A stretch of 64,000 nt of DNA. It comes from Brachionus manjavacas. Lineage: Eukaryota > Rotifera > Eurotatoria > Ploima > Brachionidae. The position numbers and the translations under genes are program-made. Below, in pieces: positions 1 to 13,400 of the stretch. Position 1 is the stretch's first letter. Each line of letters begins with the position of its first letter. The DNA is taken from positions 496,001 to 560,000 of the forward strand of contig JAHQIY010000030.1 of the NCBI GenBank assembly GCA_019054805.1. Reading direction: 5' to 3'. The notes under the pieces are model-generated. The model was not told the origin of the DNA, made no database searches, and saw only the letters and a program-made list of their open reading frames with translations.

Positions 1-3000
1 GATTTTCGAGGCTTTAATTTACTTACCTCTTTAGTAATGGACAACTTGAGTGACAAAGTGTCGCTTTTTTACCTTATTTTCTAATGCACAACTTGATTTT
101 CGAGGCTTTAATTTACTTACCTTTTTAGTAATGGACAACTTGAATGACAAAGTGTCGCTTTTTTTCCTTTTTTCTAATGCACAACTTGATTTTCGAGGCT
201 TTAATTTACTTACCTTTTTAGTAATGGACAACTTGAGTGACAAAGTGTCGCTTTTTTACCTTATTTTCTAATGCACAACTTGATTTTCAAGGCTTTAATT
301 TACTTACCTCTTTAGGAATGGACAACTTGAGTGACAAAGTGTCGCTTTTTTACCTTATTTATTAATGCACAACTTGATTTTCAAGGCTTTAATTTACTTA
401 CCTCTTTAGTAATGGACAACTTGAATGACAAAGTGTCGCTTTTTTTCCTTTTTTCTAATGCACAACTTGATTTTCAAGGCTTTAATTTACTTACCTCTTT
501 AGTAAGGGACAACTTGAGTGACAATCTGTCCATTTTTTTCCTTTTTTCTAATGCACAACTTGATTTTCAAGGCTTTAATTTACTTACCTCTTTAGTAATG
601 GACAACTTGAGTGACAAAGTGTCGCTTTTTTACCTTATTTTCTAATGCACAACTTGATTTTCGAGGCTTTAATTTACTTACCTCTTTAGTAATGGACAAC
701 TTGAGTGACAAAGTGTCGCTTTTTTACCTTATTTTCTAATGCACAACTTGATTTTCAAGGCTTTAATTTACTTACCTCTTTAGTAATGGACAACTTGAGT
801 GACAAAGTGTCGCTTTTTTACCTTATTTTCTAATGCACAACTTGTTTTTCGAGGCGCTAATTTTCTTATTTCTTTACTTTGGGACAACTTGAGTGACAAA
901 GCGTTCATTTTTTACCTTAATTTCTAATAGACAACATAATTGAGGAGACCTCTATTTACTTTTTTCAGCCCTAATGAACTCCTTGATTAATGAGTAGGTA
1001 ATTTACTTACTTCTTTACTAATGGACAACTTGAGTGATAAAGTTTCCAATTTTTACCTTATTTTTAATGCACAACTTGATTTTGGAGGCTTTAATTTACT
1101 AACCTCTTTAGTAAGGGACAACTTGAGTGACAATCTGTCCATTTTTTTCCTTTTTTCTAATAGACAACATAATTGACGAGACCTCTATTTACTTTTTTAA
1201 ATCCTAATGAACTCCTTGATTAATGAGTAGGTAATCTACTTACCTCTTTAGTAATGGACAACTTGAGTGACAAAGTGTCGCTTTTTTACCTTATTTTCTA
1301 ATGCACAACTTGATTTTCAAGGCTTTAATTTACTGACCTCTTTAGTAATGGACAACTTGAGTGACAAAGTGTCGCTTTTTTACCTTATTTTCTAATGCAC
1401 AACTTGATTTTCGAGGCTTTAATTTACTTACCTTTTTAGTAATGGACAACTTGAATGACAAAGTGTCGCTTTTTTTCCTTTTTTCTAATGCACAACTTGA
1501 TTTTCGAGGCTATAATTTACTTACCTCTTTAGTAATGGACAACTTGAGTGACAAAGTGTCGCTTTTTTTCCTTTTTTCTAATGCACAACTTGATTTTCAA
1601 GGCTTTAATTTACTTACCTCTTTAGTAAGGGACAACTTGAGTGACAATCTGTCCATTTTTTCCTTTTTCTAATGCACAACTTGATTTTCAAGGCTTTAAT
1701 TTACTTACCTCTTTAGTAATGGACAACTTGAGTGACAAAGTGTCGCTTTTTTACCTTATTTTCTAATGCACAACTTGATTTTCGAGGCTTTAATTTACTT
1801 ACCTCTTTAGTAATGGACAACTTGAGTGACAAAGTGTCGCTTTTTTACCTTATTTTCTAATGCACAACTTGATTTTCAAGGCTTTAATTTACTTACCTCT
1901 TTAGTAATGGACAACTTGAGTGACAAAGTGTCGCTTTTTTACCTTATTTTCTAATGCACAACTTGATTTTCAAGGCTTTAATTTACTTACCTCTTTAGGA
2001 ATGGACAACATGAGTGACAAAGTGTCGCTTTTTACCTTATTTATTAATGCACAACTTGATTTTCAAGGCTTTAATTTACTTACCTCTTTAGTAATGGACA
2101 ACTTGAATGACAAAGTGTCGCTTTTTTTCCTTTTTCTAATGCACAACTTGATTTTCAAGGCTTTAATTTACTTACCTCTTTAGTAAGGGACAACTTGAGT
2201 GACAATCTGTCCATTTTTTTCCTTTTTTCTAATGCACAACTTGATTTTCAAGGCTTTAATTTACTTACCTCTTTAGTAATGGACAACTTGAGTGACAAAG
2301 TGTCGCTTTTTTACCTTATTTTCTAATGCACAACTTGATTTTCAAGGCTTTAATTTACTTACCTCTTTAGTATTGGACAACTTGAGTGACAAAGTGTCGC
2401 TTTTTTACCTTATTTTCTAATGCACAACTTGATTTTCGAGGCTTTAATTTACTTACCTCTTTAGAAATGGACAACTTGAGTGATAAAGTTTCCAATTTTT
2501 ACCTTATTTTCTAATGCACAACTTGATTTTCGAGGCTTTAATTTACTAACCTCTTTAGTAAGGGACAACTTGAGTGACAATCTGTCCATTTTTTTCCTTT
2601 TTTCTAATAGACAACATAATTGACGAGACCTCTATTTACTTTTTTAAATCCTAATGAACTCCTTGATTAATGAGTAGGTAATTTACTTACCTCTTTTGTA
2701 ATGGACAACTTGAGTGACAAAGTGTCGCTTTTTTACCTTATTTTCTAATGCACAACTTGATTTTCAAGGCTTTAATTTACTTACCTCTTTAGTATTGGAC
2801 AACTTGAGTGACAAAGTGTCGCTTTTTTACCTTATTTTTAATGCACAACTTGATTTTCAAGGCTTTAATTTACTTACCTCTTTAGTAATGGACAATTTGA
2901 GTGACAAAGTGTCGCTTTTTTACCTTATTTTCTAATGCACAACTTGATTTTCGAGGCTTTAATTTACTTACCTCTTTAGTAATGGACAACTTGAATGACA

Positions 3001-6000
3001 AAGTGTCGCTTTTTTTCCTTTTTTCTAATGCACAACTTGATTTTCAAGGCTTTAATTTACTTACCTCTTTAGTAATGGACAACTTGAGTGACAAAGTGTC
3101 GCTTTTTTACCTTATTTATTAATGCACAACTTGATTTTCAAGGCTTTAATTTACTTACCTCTTTAGTAATGGACAACTTGAGTGACAAAGTGTCGCTTTT
3201 TTACCTTATTTTCTAATGCACAACTTGATTTTGGAGGCTTTAATTTACTAACCTCTTTAGTAAGGGACAACTTGAGTGACAATCTGTCCATTTTTTTCCT
3301 TTTTTCTAATAGACAACATAATTGACGAGACCTCTATTTACTTTTTTAAATCCTAATGAACTCCTTGATTAATGAGTAGGTAATTTACTTACCTCTTTAG
3401 TAATGGACAACTTGAGTGACAAAGTGTCGCTTTTTTACCTTATTTTCTAATGCACAACTTGATTTTCAAGGCTTTAATTTACTTACCTCTTTAGTATTGG
3501 ACAACTTGAGTGACAAAGTGTCGCTTTTTTACCTTATTTTCTAATGCACAACTTGATTTTCGAGGCTTTAATTTACTTACCTCTTTAGAAATGGACAACT
3601 TGAGTGATAAAGTTTCTAATTTTTATCTTATTTTCTAATGCACAACTTGATTTTCAAGGCTTTAATTTACTTACCTCTTTAGTAATGGACAACTTGAGTG
3701 ACAAAGTGTCGCTTTTTTACCTTATTTTCTAATGCACAACTTGATTTTCGAGGCTTTAATTTACTTACCTCTTTAGTAATGGACAACTTGAGTGAAAAAG
3801 TGTCGCTTTTTTACCTTATTTTCTAATGCACAACTTGATTTTCGAGGCTTTAATTTACTTACCTTTTTAGTAATGGACAACTTGAGTGAAAAAGTGTCGC
3901 TTTTTTACCTTAATTTCTAATGCACAACTTGATTTTCGAGGCTTTAATTTACTTACCTTTTTAGTAAGGGACAACTTGAGTGACAAAGTGTCCATTTTTT
4001 TCCTTAATTTCTAATAGACAACATAATTGACGAGACCTCTATTTACTTTTTTAAATCCTAATGAACTCCTTGATTAATGAGTAGGTAATTTACTTACCTC
4101 TTTAGTAATGGACAACTTGAGTGACAAAGTGTCGCTTTTTTACCTTATTTTCTAATGGACAACTTGATTTTCAAGGCTTTAATTTACTTACCTCTTTAGT
4201 AATGGACAACTTGAGTGACAAAGTGTCGCTTTTTTACCTTATTTTCTAATGGACAACTTGATTTTCGAGGCTTTAATTTACTTACCTTTTTAGTAAGGGA
4301 CAACTTGAGTGACAAAGTGTCGCTTTTTTACCTTAATTTCTAATGCACAACTTGATTTTCGAGGCTTTAATTTACTTTTTTAAATCCTAATGAACTCCTT
4401 GATTAATGAGTAGGTAATTTACTTACCTCTTTAGTAATGGACAACTTGAGTGACAAAGTGTCGCTTTTTTACCTTATTTTCTAATGGACAACTTGATTTT
4501 CAAGGCTTTAATTTACTTACCTCTTTAGTAATGGACAACTTGAGTGACAAAGTGTCGCTTTTACCTTATTTTCTAATGCACAACTTGATTTTCGAGGCTT
4601 TAATTTACTTACCTTTTTAGTAAGGGACAACTTGAGTGACAAAGTGTCGCTTTTTACCTTATTTTCTAATGCACAACTTGATTTTCGAGGCTTTAATTTA
4701 CTTTTTTAAATCCTAATGAACTCCTTGATTAATGAGTAGGTAATTTACTTACCTCTTTAGTAATGGACAACTTGAGTGACAAAGTGTCGCTTTTTTACCT
4801 TATTTTCTAATGGACAACTTGATTTTCGAGGCTTTAATTTACTTACCTCTTTAGTAATGGACAACTTGAGTGACAAAGTGTCGCTTTTTTACCTTATTTT
4901 CTAATGGACAACTTGATTTTCGAGGCTTTAATTTACTTACCTCTTTAGTAATGGACAACTTGAGTGACAAAGTGTCGCTTTTTTACCTTATTTTCTAATG
5001 CACAACTTGATTTTCGAGGCTTTAATTTACTTACCTCTTTAGTAATGGACAACTTGAGTGACAAAGTGTCGCTTTTTTACCTTATTTTCTAATGCACAAC
5101 TTGATTTTCGAGGCTTTAATTTACTTACCTCTTTAGTAATGGACAACTTGAGTGACAAAGTGTCGCTTTTTTACCTTAATTTCTAATGCACAACTTGATT
5201 TTCGAGGCTTTAATTTACTTACCTTTTTAGTAAGGGACAACTTGAGTGACAAAGTGTCGCTTTTTTACCTTATTTTCTAATGCACAACTTGATTTTCGAG
5301 GCTTTAATTTACTTACCCTTTAGTAATGGACAACTTGTGTGAGAAAGCGTCCATTTTTTACCTTATTTTCTAATGCACAACTTGATTTTCGAGGCTTTAA
5401 TTTACTTACCTATTTAGTAATGGACAACTTGAGTGACAAAGTGTCGCTTTTTTACCTTATTTTCTAATGGACAACTTGATTTTCGAGGCTTTAATTTACT
5501 TACCTCTTTAGTAATGGACAACTTGTGTGAGAAAGTGTCGCTTTTTTACCTTATTTTCTAATGCACAACTTGATTTTCGAGGCTTTAATTTACTTACCTC
5601 TTTAGTAATGGACAATTTGAGTGACAAAGTGTCGCTTTTTTACCTTATTTTCTAATGCACAACTTGATTTTCGAGGCTTTAATTTACTTACCTCTTTAGT
5701 AATGGACAACTTGAGTGACAAAGTGTCGCTTTTTTACCTTATTTTCTAATGCACAACTTGATTTTCGAGGCTTTAATTTACTTACCTCTTTAGTAATGGA
5801 CAACTTGAGTGACAAAGTGTCGCTTTTTTACCTTAATTTCTAATGCACAACTTGATTTTCGAGGCTTTAATTTACTTACCTTTTTAGTAAGGGACAACTT
5901 GAGTGACAAAGTGTCGCTTTTTTACCTTATTTTCTAATGCACAACTTGATTTTCAAGGCTTTAATTTACTTACCTATTTAGTAATGGACAACTTGAGTGA

Positions 6001-9000
6001 CAAAGTGTCGCTTTATTACCTTATTTTCTAATGGACAACTTGATTTTCGAGGCTTTAATTTACTTACCTCTTTAGTAATGGACAACTTGTGTGAGAAAGC
6101 GTCCATTTTTTACCTTATTTTCTAATGCACAACTTGATTTTCGAGGCTTTAATTTACTTACCTCTTTAGTAATGGACAATTTGAGTGACAAAGTGTCGCT
6201 TTTTTACCTTATTTTCTAATGCACAACTTGATTTTCGAGGCTTTAATTTACTTACCTCTTTAGTAATGGACAACTTGAGTGACAAAGTGTCGCTTTTTTA
6301 CCTTATTTTCTAATGCACAACTTGATTTTCGAGGCTTTAATTTACTTACCTCTTTAGTAATGGACAACTTGAGTGACAAAGTGTCGCTTTTTTACCTTAA
6401 TTTCTAATGCACAACTTGATTTTCGAGGCTTTAATTTACTTACCTTTTTAGTAAGGGACAACTTGAGTGACAAAGTGTCGCTTTTTTACCTTATTTTCTA
6501 ATGCACAACTTGATTTTCAAGGCTTTAATTTACTTACCTATTTAGTAATGGACAACTTGAGTGACAAAGTGTCGCTTTATTACCTTATTTTCTAATGGAC
6601 AACTTGATTTTCGAGGCTTTAATTTACTTACCTCTTTAGTAATGGACAACTTGTGTGAGAAAGCGTCCATTTTTTACCTTATTTTCTAATGCACAACTTG
6701 ATTTTCGAGGCTATAATTTACTAACCTCTTTAGTAAGGGACAACTTGAGTGACAAAGTGTCCATTTTTTCCTTAATTTCTAATAGACAACATAATTGACG
6801 AGACCTCTATTTACTTTTTTTAAATCCTAATGAACTCCTTGATTAATGAGTAGGTAATTTACTTACCTCTTTAGTAATGGACAACTTGAGTGACAAAGTG
6901 TCGCTTTTTTACCTTATTTTCTAATGGACAACTTGATTTTCAAGGCTTTAATTTACTTACCTATTTAGTAATGGACAACTTGAGTGACAAAGTGTCGCTT
7001 TTTTACCTTATTTTCTAATGGACAACTTGATTTTCGAGGCTTTAATTTACTTACCTCTTTAGTAAGGGACAACTTGAGTGACAAAGTGTCGCTTTTTTAC
7101 CTTATTTTCTAATGCACAACTTGATTTTCAAGGCTTTAATTTACTTACCTCTTTAGTAATGGACAACTTGAGTGACAAAGTGTCGCTTTATTACCTTATT
7201 TTCTAATGGACAACTTGATTTTCGAGGCTTTAATTTACTTACCTTTTTAGTAAGGGACAACTTGAGTGACAAAGTGTCGCTTTTTTACCTTATTTTCTAA
7301 TGCACAACTTGATTTTCGAGGCTTTAATTTACTTACCTCTTTAGTAATGGACAACTTGAGTGACAAAGTGTCGCTTTTTTACCTTATTTTCTAATGCACA
7401 ACTTGATTTTCGAGGCTTTAATTTACTTACCTCTTTAGTAATGGACAACTTGAGTGACAAAGTGTCGCTTTTTTACCTTATTTTCTAATGCACAACTTGA
7501 TTTTCGAGGCTTTAATTTACTTACCTCTTTAGTAATGGACAACTTGAGTGACAAAGTGTCGCTTTTTTACCTTAATTTCTAATGCACAACTTGATTTTCG
7601 AGGCTTTAATTTACTTACCTTTTTAGTAAGGGACAACTTGAGTGACAAAGTGTCGCTTTTTTACCTTATTTTCTAATGCACAACTTGATTTTCGAGGCTT
7701 TAATTTACTTACCTCTTTAGTAATGGACAACTTGAGTGACAAAGTGTCGCTTTTTTACCTTATTTTCTAATGCACAACTTGATTTTCGAGGCTTTAATTT
7801 ACTTACCTCTTTAGTAATGGACAACTTGAGTGACAAAGTGTCGCTTTTTTACCTTAATTTCTAATGCACAACTTGATTTTCGAGGCTTTAATTTACTTAC
7901 CTTTTTAGTAAGGGACAACTTGAGTGACAAAGTGTCGCTTTTTTACCTTATTTTCTAATGCACAACTTGATTTTCGAGGCTTTAATTTACTTACCTCTTT
8001 AGTAATGGACAACTTGTGTGAGAAAGCTTCCATTTTTTACCTTATTTTCTAATGCACAACTTGATTTTCGAGGCTATAATTTACTAACCTCTTTAGTGAG
8101 GGACAACTTGAGTGACAAAGTGTCCATTTTTTTCCTTAATTTCTAATAGACAACATAATTGACGAGACCTCTATTTACTTTTTTTAAATCCTAATGAACT
8201 CCTTGATTAATGAGTAGGTAATTTACTTACCTCTTTAGTAATGGACAACTTGAGTGACAAAGTGTCGCTTTTTTACCTTATTTTCTAATGCACAACTTGA
8301 TTTTCGAGGCTTTAATTTACTTACCTTTTTAGTAATGGACAACTTGAGAGACAAAGTGTCGCTTTTTTACCTTATTTATTAATGCACAACTTGATTTTCG
8401 AGGCTTTAATTTACTTACCTTTTTAGTAATGGACAACTTGAGTGACAAAGTGTCGCTTTTTTACCTAATTTTCTAATGCACAACTTGATTTTCGAGGCTT
8501 TAATTTACTTACCTCTTTAGTAATGGATAACTTGAGTGACAAAGTGTCGCTCTTTTACCTTATTTTCTAATGCACAACTTGATTTTCAAGGCTTTAATTT
8601 ACTTACCTCTTTAGGAATGGACAACTTGAGTGACAAAGTGTCGCTTTTTTACCTTAATTTCTAATGCACAACTTGATTTTCGCGGCTTTAATTTACTTAA
8701 CTATTTAGTAATGGACAACTTGAGTGACAAAGTGTCGCTTTTTTACCTTATTTTCTAATGCACAACTTGATTTTCGAGGCTTTAATTTACTTACCTCTTT
8801 AGGAATGGACAACTTGAGAGACAAAGTGTGGCTTTTTTACCTTATTTATTAATGCACAACTTGATTTTCAAGGCTTTAATTTACTTACCTCTTTAGGAAT
8901 GGATAACTTGAGTGACAAAGTGTCGCTTTTTTACCTTATTTTCTAATGCACAACTTGATTTTCGAGGCTTTAATTTACTTACCTCTTTAGTAATGGACAA

Positions 9001-9522
9001 CTTGAGTGACAAAGTGTCGCTTTTTTACCTTATTTTCTAATGCACAACTTGATTTTCAAGGCTTTAATTTACTTTCCTCTTTAGTAATGGACAACTTGAG
9101 TGACAAAGTGTGGCTTTTTTACCTTATTTATTAATGCACAACTTGATTTTCAAGGCTTTAATTTACTTACCTCTTTAGGAATGGATAACTTGAGTGACAA
9201 AGTGTCGCTTTTTTACCTTATTTTCTAATGCACAACTTGATTTTCGAGGCTTTAATTTACTTACCTCTTTAGTAATGGACAACTTGAGTGACAAAGTGTC
9301 GCTTTTTTACCTTATTTTCTAATGCACAACTTGATTTTCAAGGCTTTAATTTACTTTCCTCTTTAGTAATGGACAACTTGAGTGACAAAGTGTCGCTTTT
9401 TTACCTTATTTTCTAATGCACAACTTGATTTTCAAGGCTTTAATTTACTTTCCTCTTTAGTAATGGACAACTTGAGTGACAAAGTGTCGCTTTTTTACCT
9501 TATTTTCTAATGCACAACTTGT
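1..9522. repeat. Satellite domain 1: 94-bp dimers of a 47-bp monomer
   Basis: Tandem array with no gene. The unit is ~94 bp and splits into two 47-bp halves. One half begins CAACTTGATTTTCGAGGC and ends TAATGGA; the other begins CAACTTGAGTGACAAAGTG and ends TAATGCA. Both share the CAACTTGA start and the TAATG end, so they are diverged copies of one ancestral monomer. About 100 dimers fit in the block. Units are very similar (CGAGG/CAAGG and GCA/GGA are the commonest variants), which points to recent homogenisation. Nine cassettes with a third monomer type, recognisable by GAGTAGGTAA, lie near 991, 1226, 2671, 3374, 4079, 4408, 4731, 6848 and 8210. The array is cut by the window start. Short open frames here are a by-product of the repeat. 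The + strand is strongly T-rich. Confidence 0.95.
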
Positions 9523-11154
9523 TTTTCGATGCGCCAATTTACTTTTTTCTTTACTTATGGATAATTTAAGTTACAAAGCGTATATTTTTTACTTTATTTT
9601 CTATTGGACGACATGATTGACGAGTCCTCTATTTACTGTTTTCTTTCCTTATGAACAGCTTGATTTACGAGGCATCATTTACTTATTTTAACTTATTGAC
9701 AACTTAAGTGACAAAGCCTCCATTTTTTACCTTAATTTCTAATAGCAAAACATGATTAACGAGACTTCCATTTACTTTTTTCTTTCCTTTTGAACTAATT
9801 GCTTAACGAAGCGTGAATTTACCTATTTCCTTACTTATTGAGAATTTGAGTGACAAGGCGTCCATTTTTTAACTATTTTTCTAATGGACAATTTGATTTA
9901 CGAGGCTTTAATTGATTAATTACTTTACTAATGGACAATTAGATTAACGATGCGTATATTTACTTATTTCTTTACTTATTGAGAACTTGAGTGACAATGC
10001 GTCAATTTTTTAACTCATTTTCTAATGTTCAACATGATTAACGAGACCTCCATTTAATGTTTTCTTTCCTCATTAACGAATTGATTAACGATGCGTCAAT
10101 TTACTTATATTTTATTTTATTGACAACTTGAGTGACAAAGCGTCCATTTTTTACCTTATTTTCTAATAGACAACATGATTGACGGGACTTCCATTTACTT
10201 TTTTCTTTCCTTTTGAGCTAATTGCTTAACGAAGCGGGAATTTACCTATTTCCTTACTTATTGACAACTTGAGTGACAAAGCGTCCATTTTTTACCTAAT
10301 TTTCTAATGGACAACATGATTAACGAGACCTCCATTTACTTTTTTCTTTCCTTATGATTTAATTGATTAACAAGGCGGTAATTTACTTATTTTTTTACTT
10401 ATTGACACCTTGATTGACAAAGCGTCCATTTTTTAACTATTTTTCAAATGGACAACTTGATTTACGAGGCTTTAATTGATTAATTACATTACTAATGGAC
10501 AATTTGATTAACGATGCGCCAATTTACTTTTTTCTTTACTTATGGATAATTTAAGTGACAAAGCGTCTATTTTTTACTTTATTTTCTGATGGACGACATA
10601 ATAGACGAGTCCTCGAATTACTTTTTTCTTTCCTTATTAATTTATTGATTAACGAGGCGTCAATTTAATTATTTCTTTACTTATGGACAATTTGAGTGAC
10701 AAAGCGTCCATTTTTTACCTTATTTTCTAATGGACAACATGATTTAGGAGGCTTTAATTGACTAATAACTTTTCTTACGGACAATTTGAATAACGATGCG
10801 TCAATTTACTTATGTCTTCACTAATGGACAATTTAAGTGACAAAGCGTCTATTTTTTACTTTATTTTCTAATGGACGACATGATTGAAGAGTCCTCCATT
10901 TACTTTTTTTTTTCTATATGAACAGCTTGATTTACGAGGCATCATTTACATTTTCTAATGGACAACATGATTAACGAGACCTCCATTTACTTATTTTTTA
11001 ATTTATTGACAACTTGAGTGACAAAGCGTTTATTTTTTACCTTATTTACTAAAAGACAACATGATTGACAAGAACTTCATTTAATTTTTTCTTTCCTTAT
11101 GAACTAATTGATTAACGAAGCGGGAATTTACCTATTTCCTTACTTATTGACAAC

Positions 11155-12080
11155 TTGTGTGACAAAGCGTCCATTTTTTACCTAATTTCCCAATGGACAA
11201 CATGATTAACGAGTCTTCCATTTACTTTTTTCTTTCCTTATGATTTAATTGATTAACAAGGCGGTAATTTACTTATTTCTTTACTTATTGACAACTTGAG
11301 TGACAAAGCGTCTATTTTTTACCACATTTTCTAAAAGACAACATGATTAACGAGACCTCCATTTAATTTTTTTCTTTCCTTATGAACTAATTGATTAACA
11401 AGGCGGTAATTTACTTATTTCTTTACTTATTGACAACTTGAATGACAAAGCGTCCATTTTTTACCACATTTTCTAAAAGACAACATGATTAACGAGACCT
11501 CCATTTAATTTTTTTCTTTCCTTATGATTTAATTGATTAACAAGGCGGTAATTAACTTATTTCTTTACTTATTGACAACTTAAGTGACAAAGCGTCCATT
11601 TTTTACCACATTTTCTAATGGGCAACATGATTAACGAGACCTCCACTTACTTATTTTTTAACTTATTGACAACTTGAGCGACAAAGCGTCCATTTTTTAC
11701 CTAATTTCCCAATGGACAACATGATTAACGAGTCTTCCATTTACTTTTTCTTTCCTTATGATTTAATTGATTAACAAGGCGGTAATTTACTTATTTCTTT
11801 ACTTATTGACAACTTGAGTGACAAAGCGTCCATTTTTTACCACATTTTCTAATAGACAACATGATTGACGAGACCTTCATTTAATTTTTTCTTTCCTAAT
11901 GATTTAATTGATTAACGAAGCGGGAATTTACCTATTTCCTTACTTATTGACAACTTGTGTGACAAAGCGTCCATTTTTTACCAAATTTCCCAATGGACAA
12001 CATGATTAACGAGTCTTCCATTTACTTTTTTCTTTCCTTATTATTTAATTGATTAACAAGGCGGTAATTTACTTATTTCT
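11155..12080 (+). repeat. Segmental duplication within the satellite, copy 1 (offset ~1320 bp)
   Basis: This ~925-bp stretch recurs almost unchanged at 12,475-13,400. The offset is 1320 bp, about 28 monomers of 47 bp. Monomer variants such as the AATGGGCAACATG and AATTTCCCAATGG joins occur in the same order in both copies. The copies part at ~12,080/13,400, where the second continues with a TATGAATAATTTAAG variant. Confidence 0.8.
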
Positions 12081-12474
12081 TTACTTATTGACAACTTGAG
12101 TAACAAAGCGTCCATTTTTTACCACATTTTCTAAAAGACAACATGATTAACGAGACCTCCATTTAATTTTTTTCTTTCCTTATGAACTAATTGATTAACA
12201 AGGCGGTAATTTACTTATTTCTTTACTTATTGACAACTTGAATGACAAAGCGTCCATTTTTTACCACATTTTCTAAAAGACAACATGATTATCGAGACCT
12301 CCATTTAATTTTTTTTTAACTAATTGACAACCTGAGTGACAAAGCGTCCATTTTTTACCACATTTTCTATTAGATAACATGATTAACGAGACCACCATTT
12401 AATTTTTTTTTTTCCTTATGAACTAATTGATTAACGAAGCGGGAATTAATCTATTTCCTTACTTATTGACAACT

Positions 12475-13400
12475 TTAGCGACAAAGCGTCCATTTTTTTA
12501 CCTAATTTCCCAATGTACAACATGATTAACGAGTCTTCCATTTACTTTTTTCTTTCCTTATGATTTAATTGATTAACAAGGCGGTAATTTACTTATTTCT
12601 TTACTTATTGACAACTTGAGTGACAAAGCGTCTATTTTTTACCACATTTTCTAAAAGACAACATGATTAACGAGACCTCCATTTAATTTTTTTCTTTCCT
12701 TATGAACTAATTGATTAACAAGGCGGTAATTTACTTATTTCTTTACTTATTGACAACTTGAATGACAAAGCGTCCATTTTTTACCACATTTTCTAAAAGA
12801 CAACATGATTAACGAGACCTCCATTTAATTTTTTTCTTTCCTTATGATTTAATTGATTAACAAGGCGGTAATTAACTTATTTCTTTACTTATTGACAACT
12901 TAAGTGACAAAGCGTCCATTTTTTACCACATTTTCTAATGGGCAACATGATTAACGAGACCTCCACTTACTTATTTTTTAACTTATTGACAACTTGAGCC
13001 ACAAAGCGTCCATTTTTTACCTAATTTCCCAATGGACAACATGATTAACGAGTCTTCCATTTACTTTTTTCTTTCCTTATGATTTAATTGATTAACAAGG
13101 CGGTAATTTACTTATTTCTTTACTTATTGACAACTTGAGTGACAAAGCGTCCATTTTTTACCACATTTTCTAATAGACAACATGATTGACGAGACCTTCA
13201 TTTAATTTTTTCTTTCCTAATGATTTAATTGATTAACGAAGCGGGAATTTACCTATTTCCTTACTTATTGACAACTTGTGTGACAAAGCGTCCATTTTTT
13301 ACCAAATTTCCAAATGGACAACATGATTAACGAGTCTTCCATTTACTTTTTTCTTTCCTTATGATTTAATTGATTAACAAGGCGGTAATTTACTTATATC
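12475..13400 (+). repeat. Segmental duplication within the satellite, copy 2
   Basis: Second copy of 11,155-12,080 at an offset of 1320 bp, with only scattered single-base changes, for example one T lost from a T-run in copy 1 at ~11,750. Confidence 0.8.

Noticed and set aside
31-3122. Repeated open frames of 70-104 codons (for example 331-645 and 1361-1672, + strand) with ~31-residue repeats
   Set aside because: They arise only where units lose a base and become 93 bp, so the frame stays open for two or three units. Neighbouring copies of the same unit are in other frames. No start context or conservation of frame is seen.
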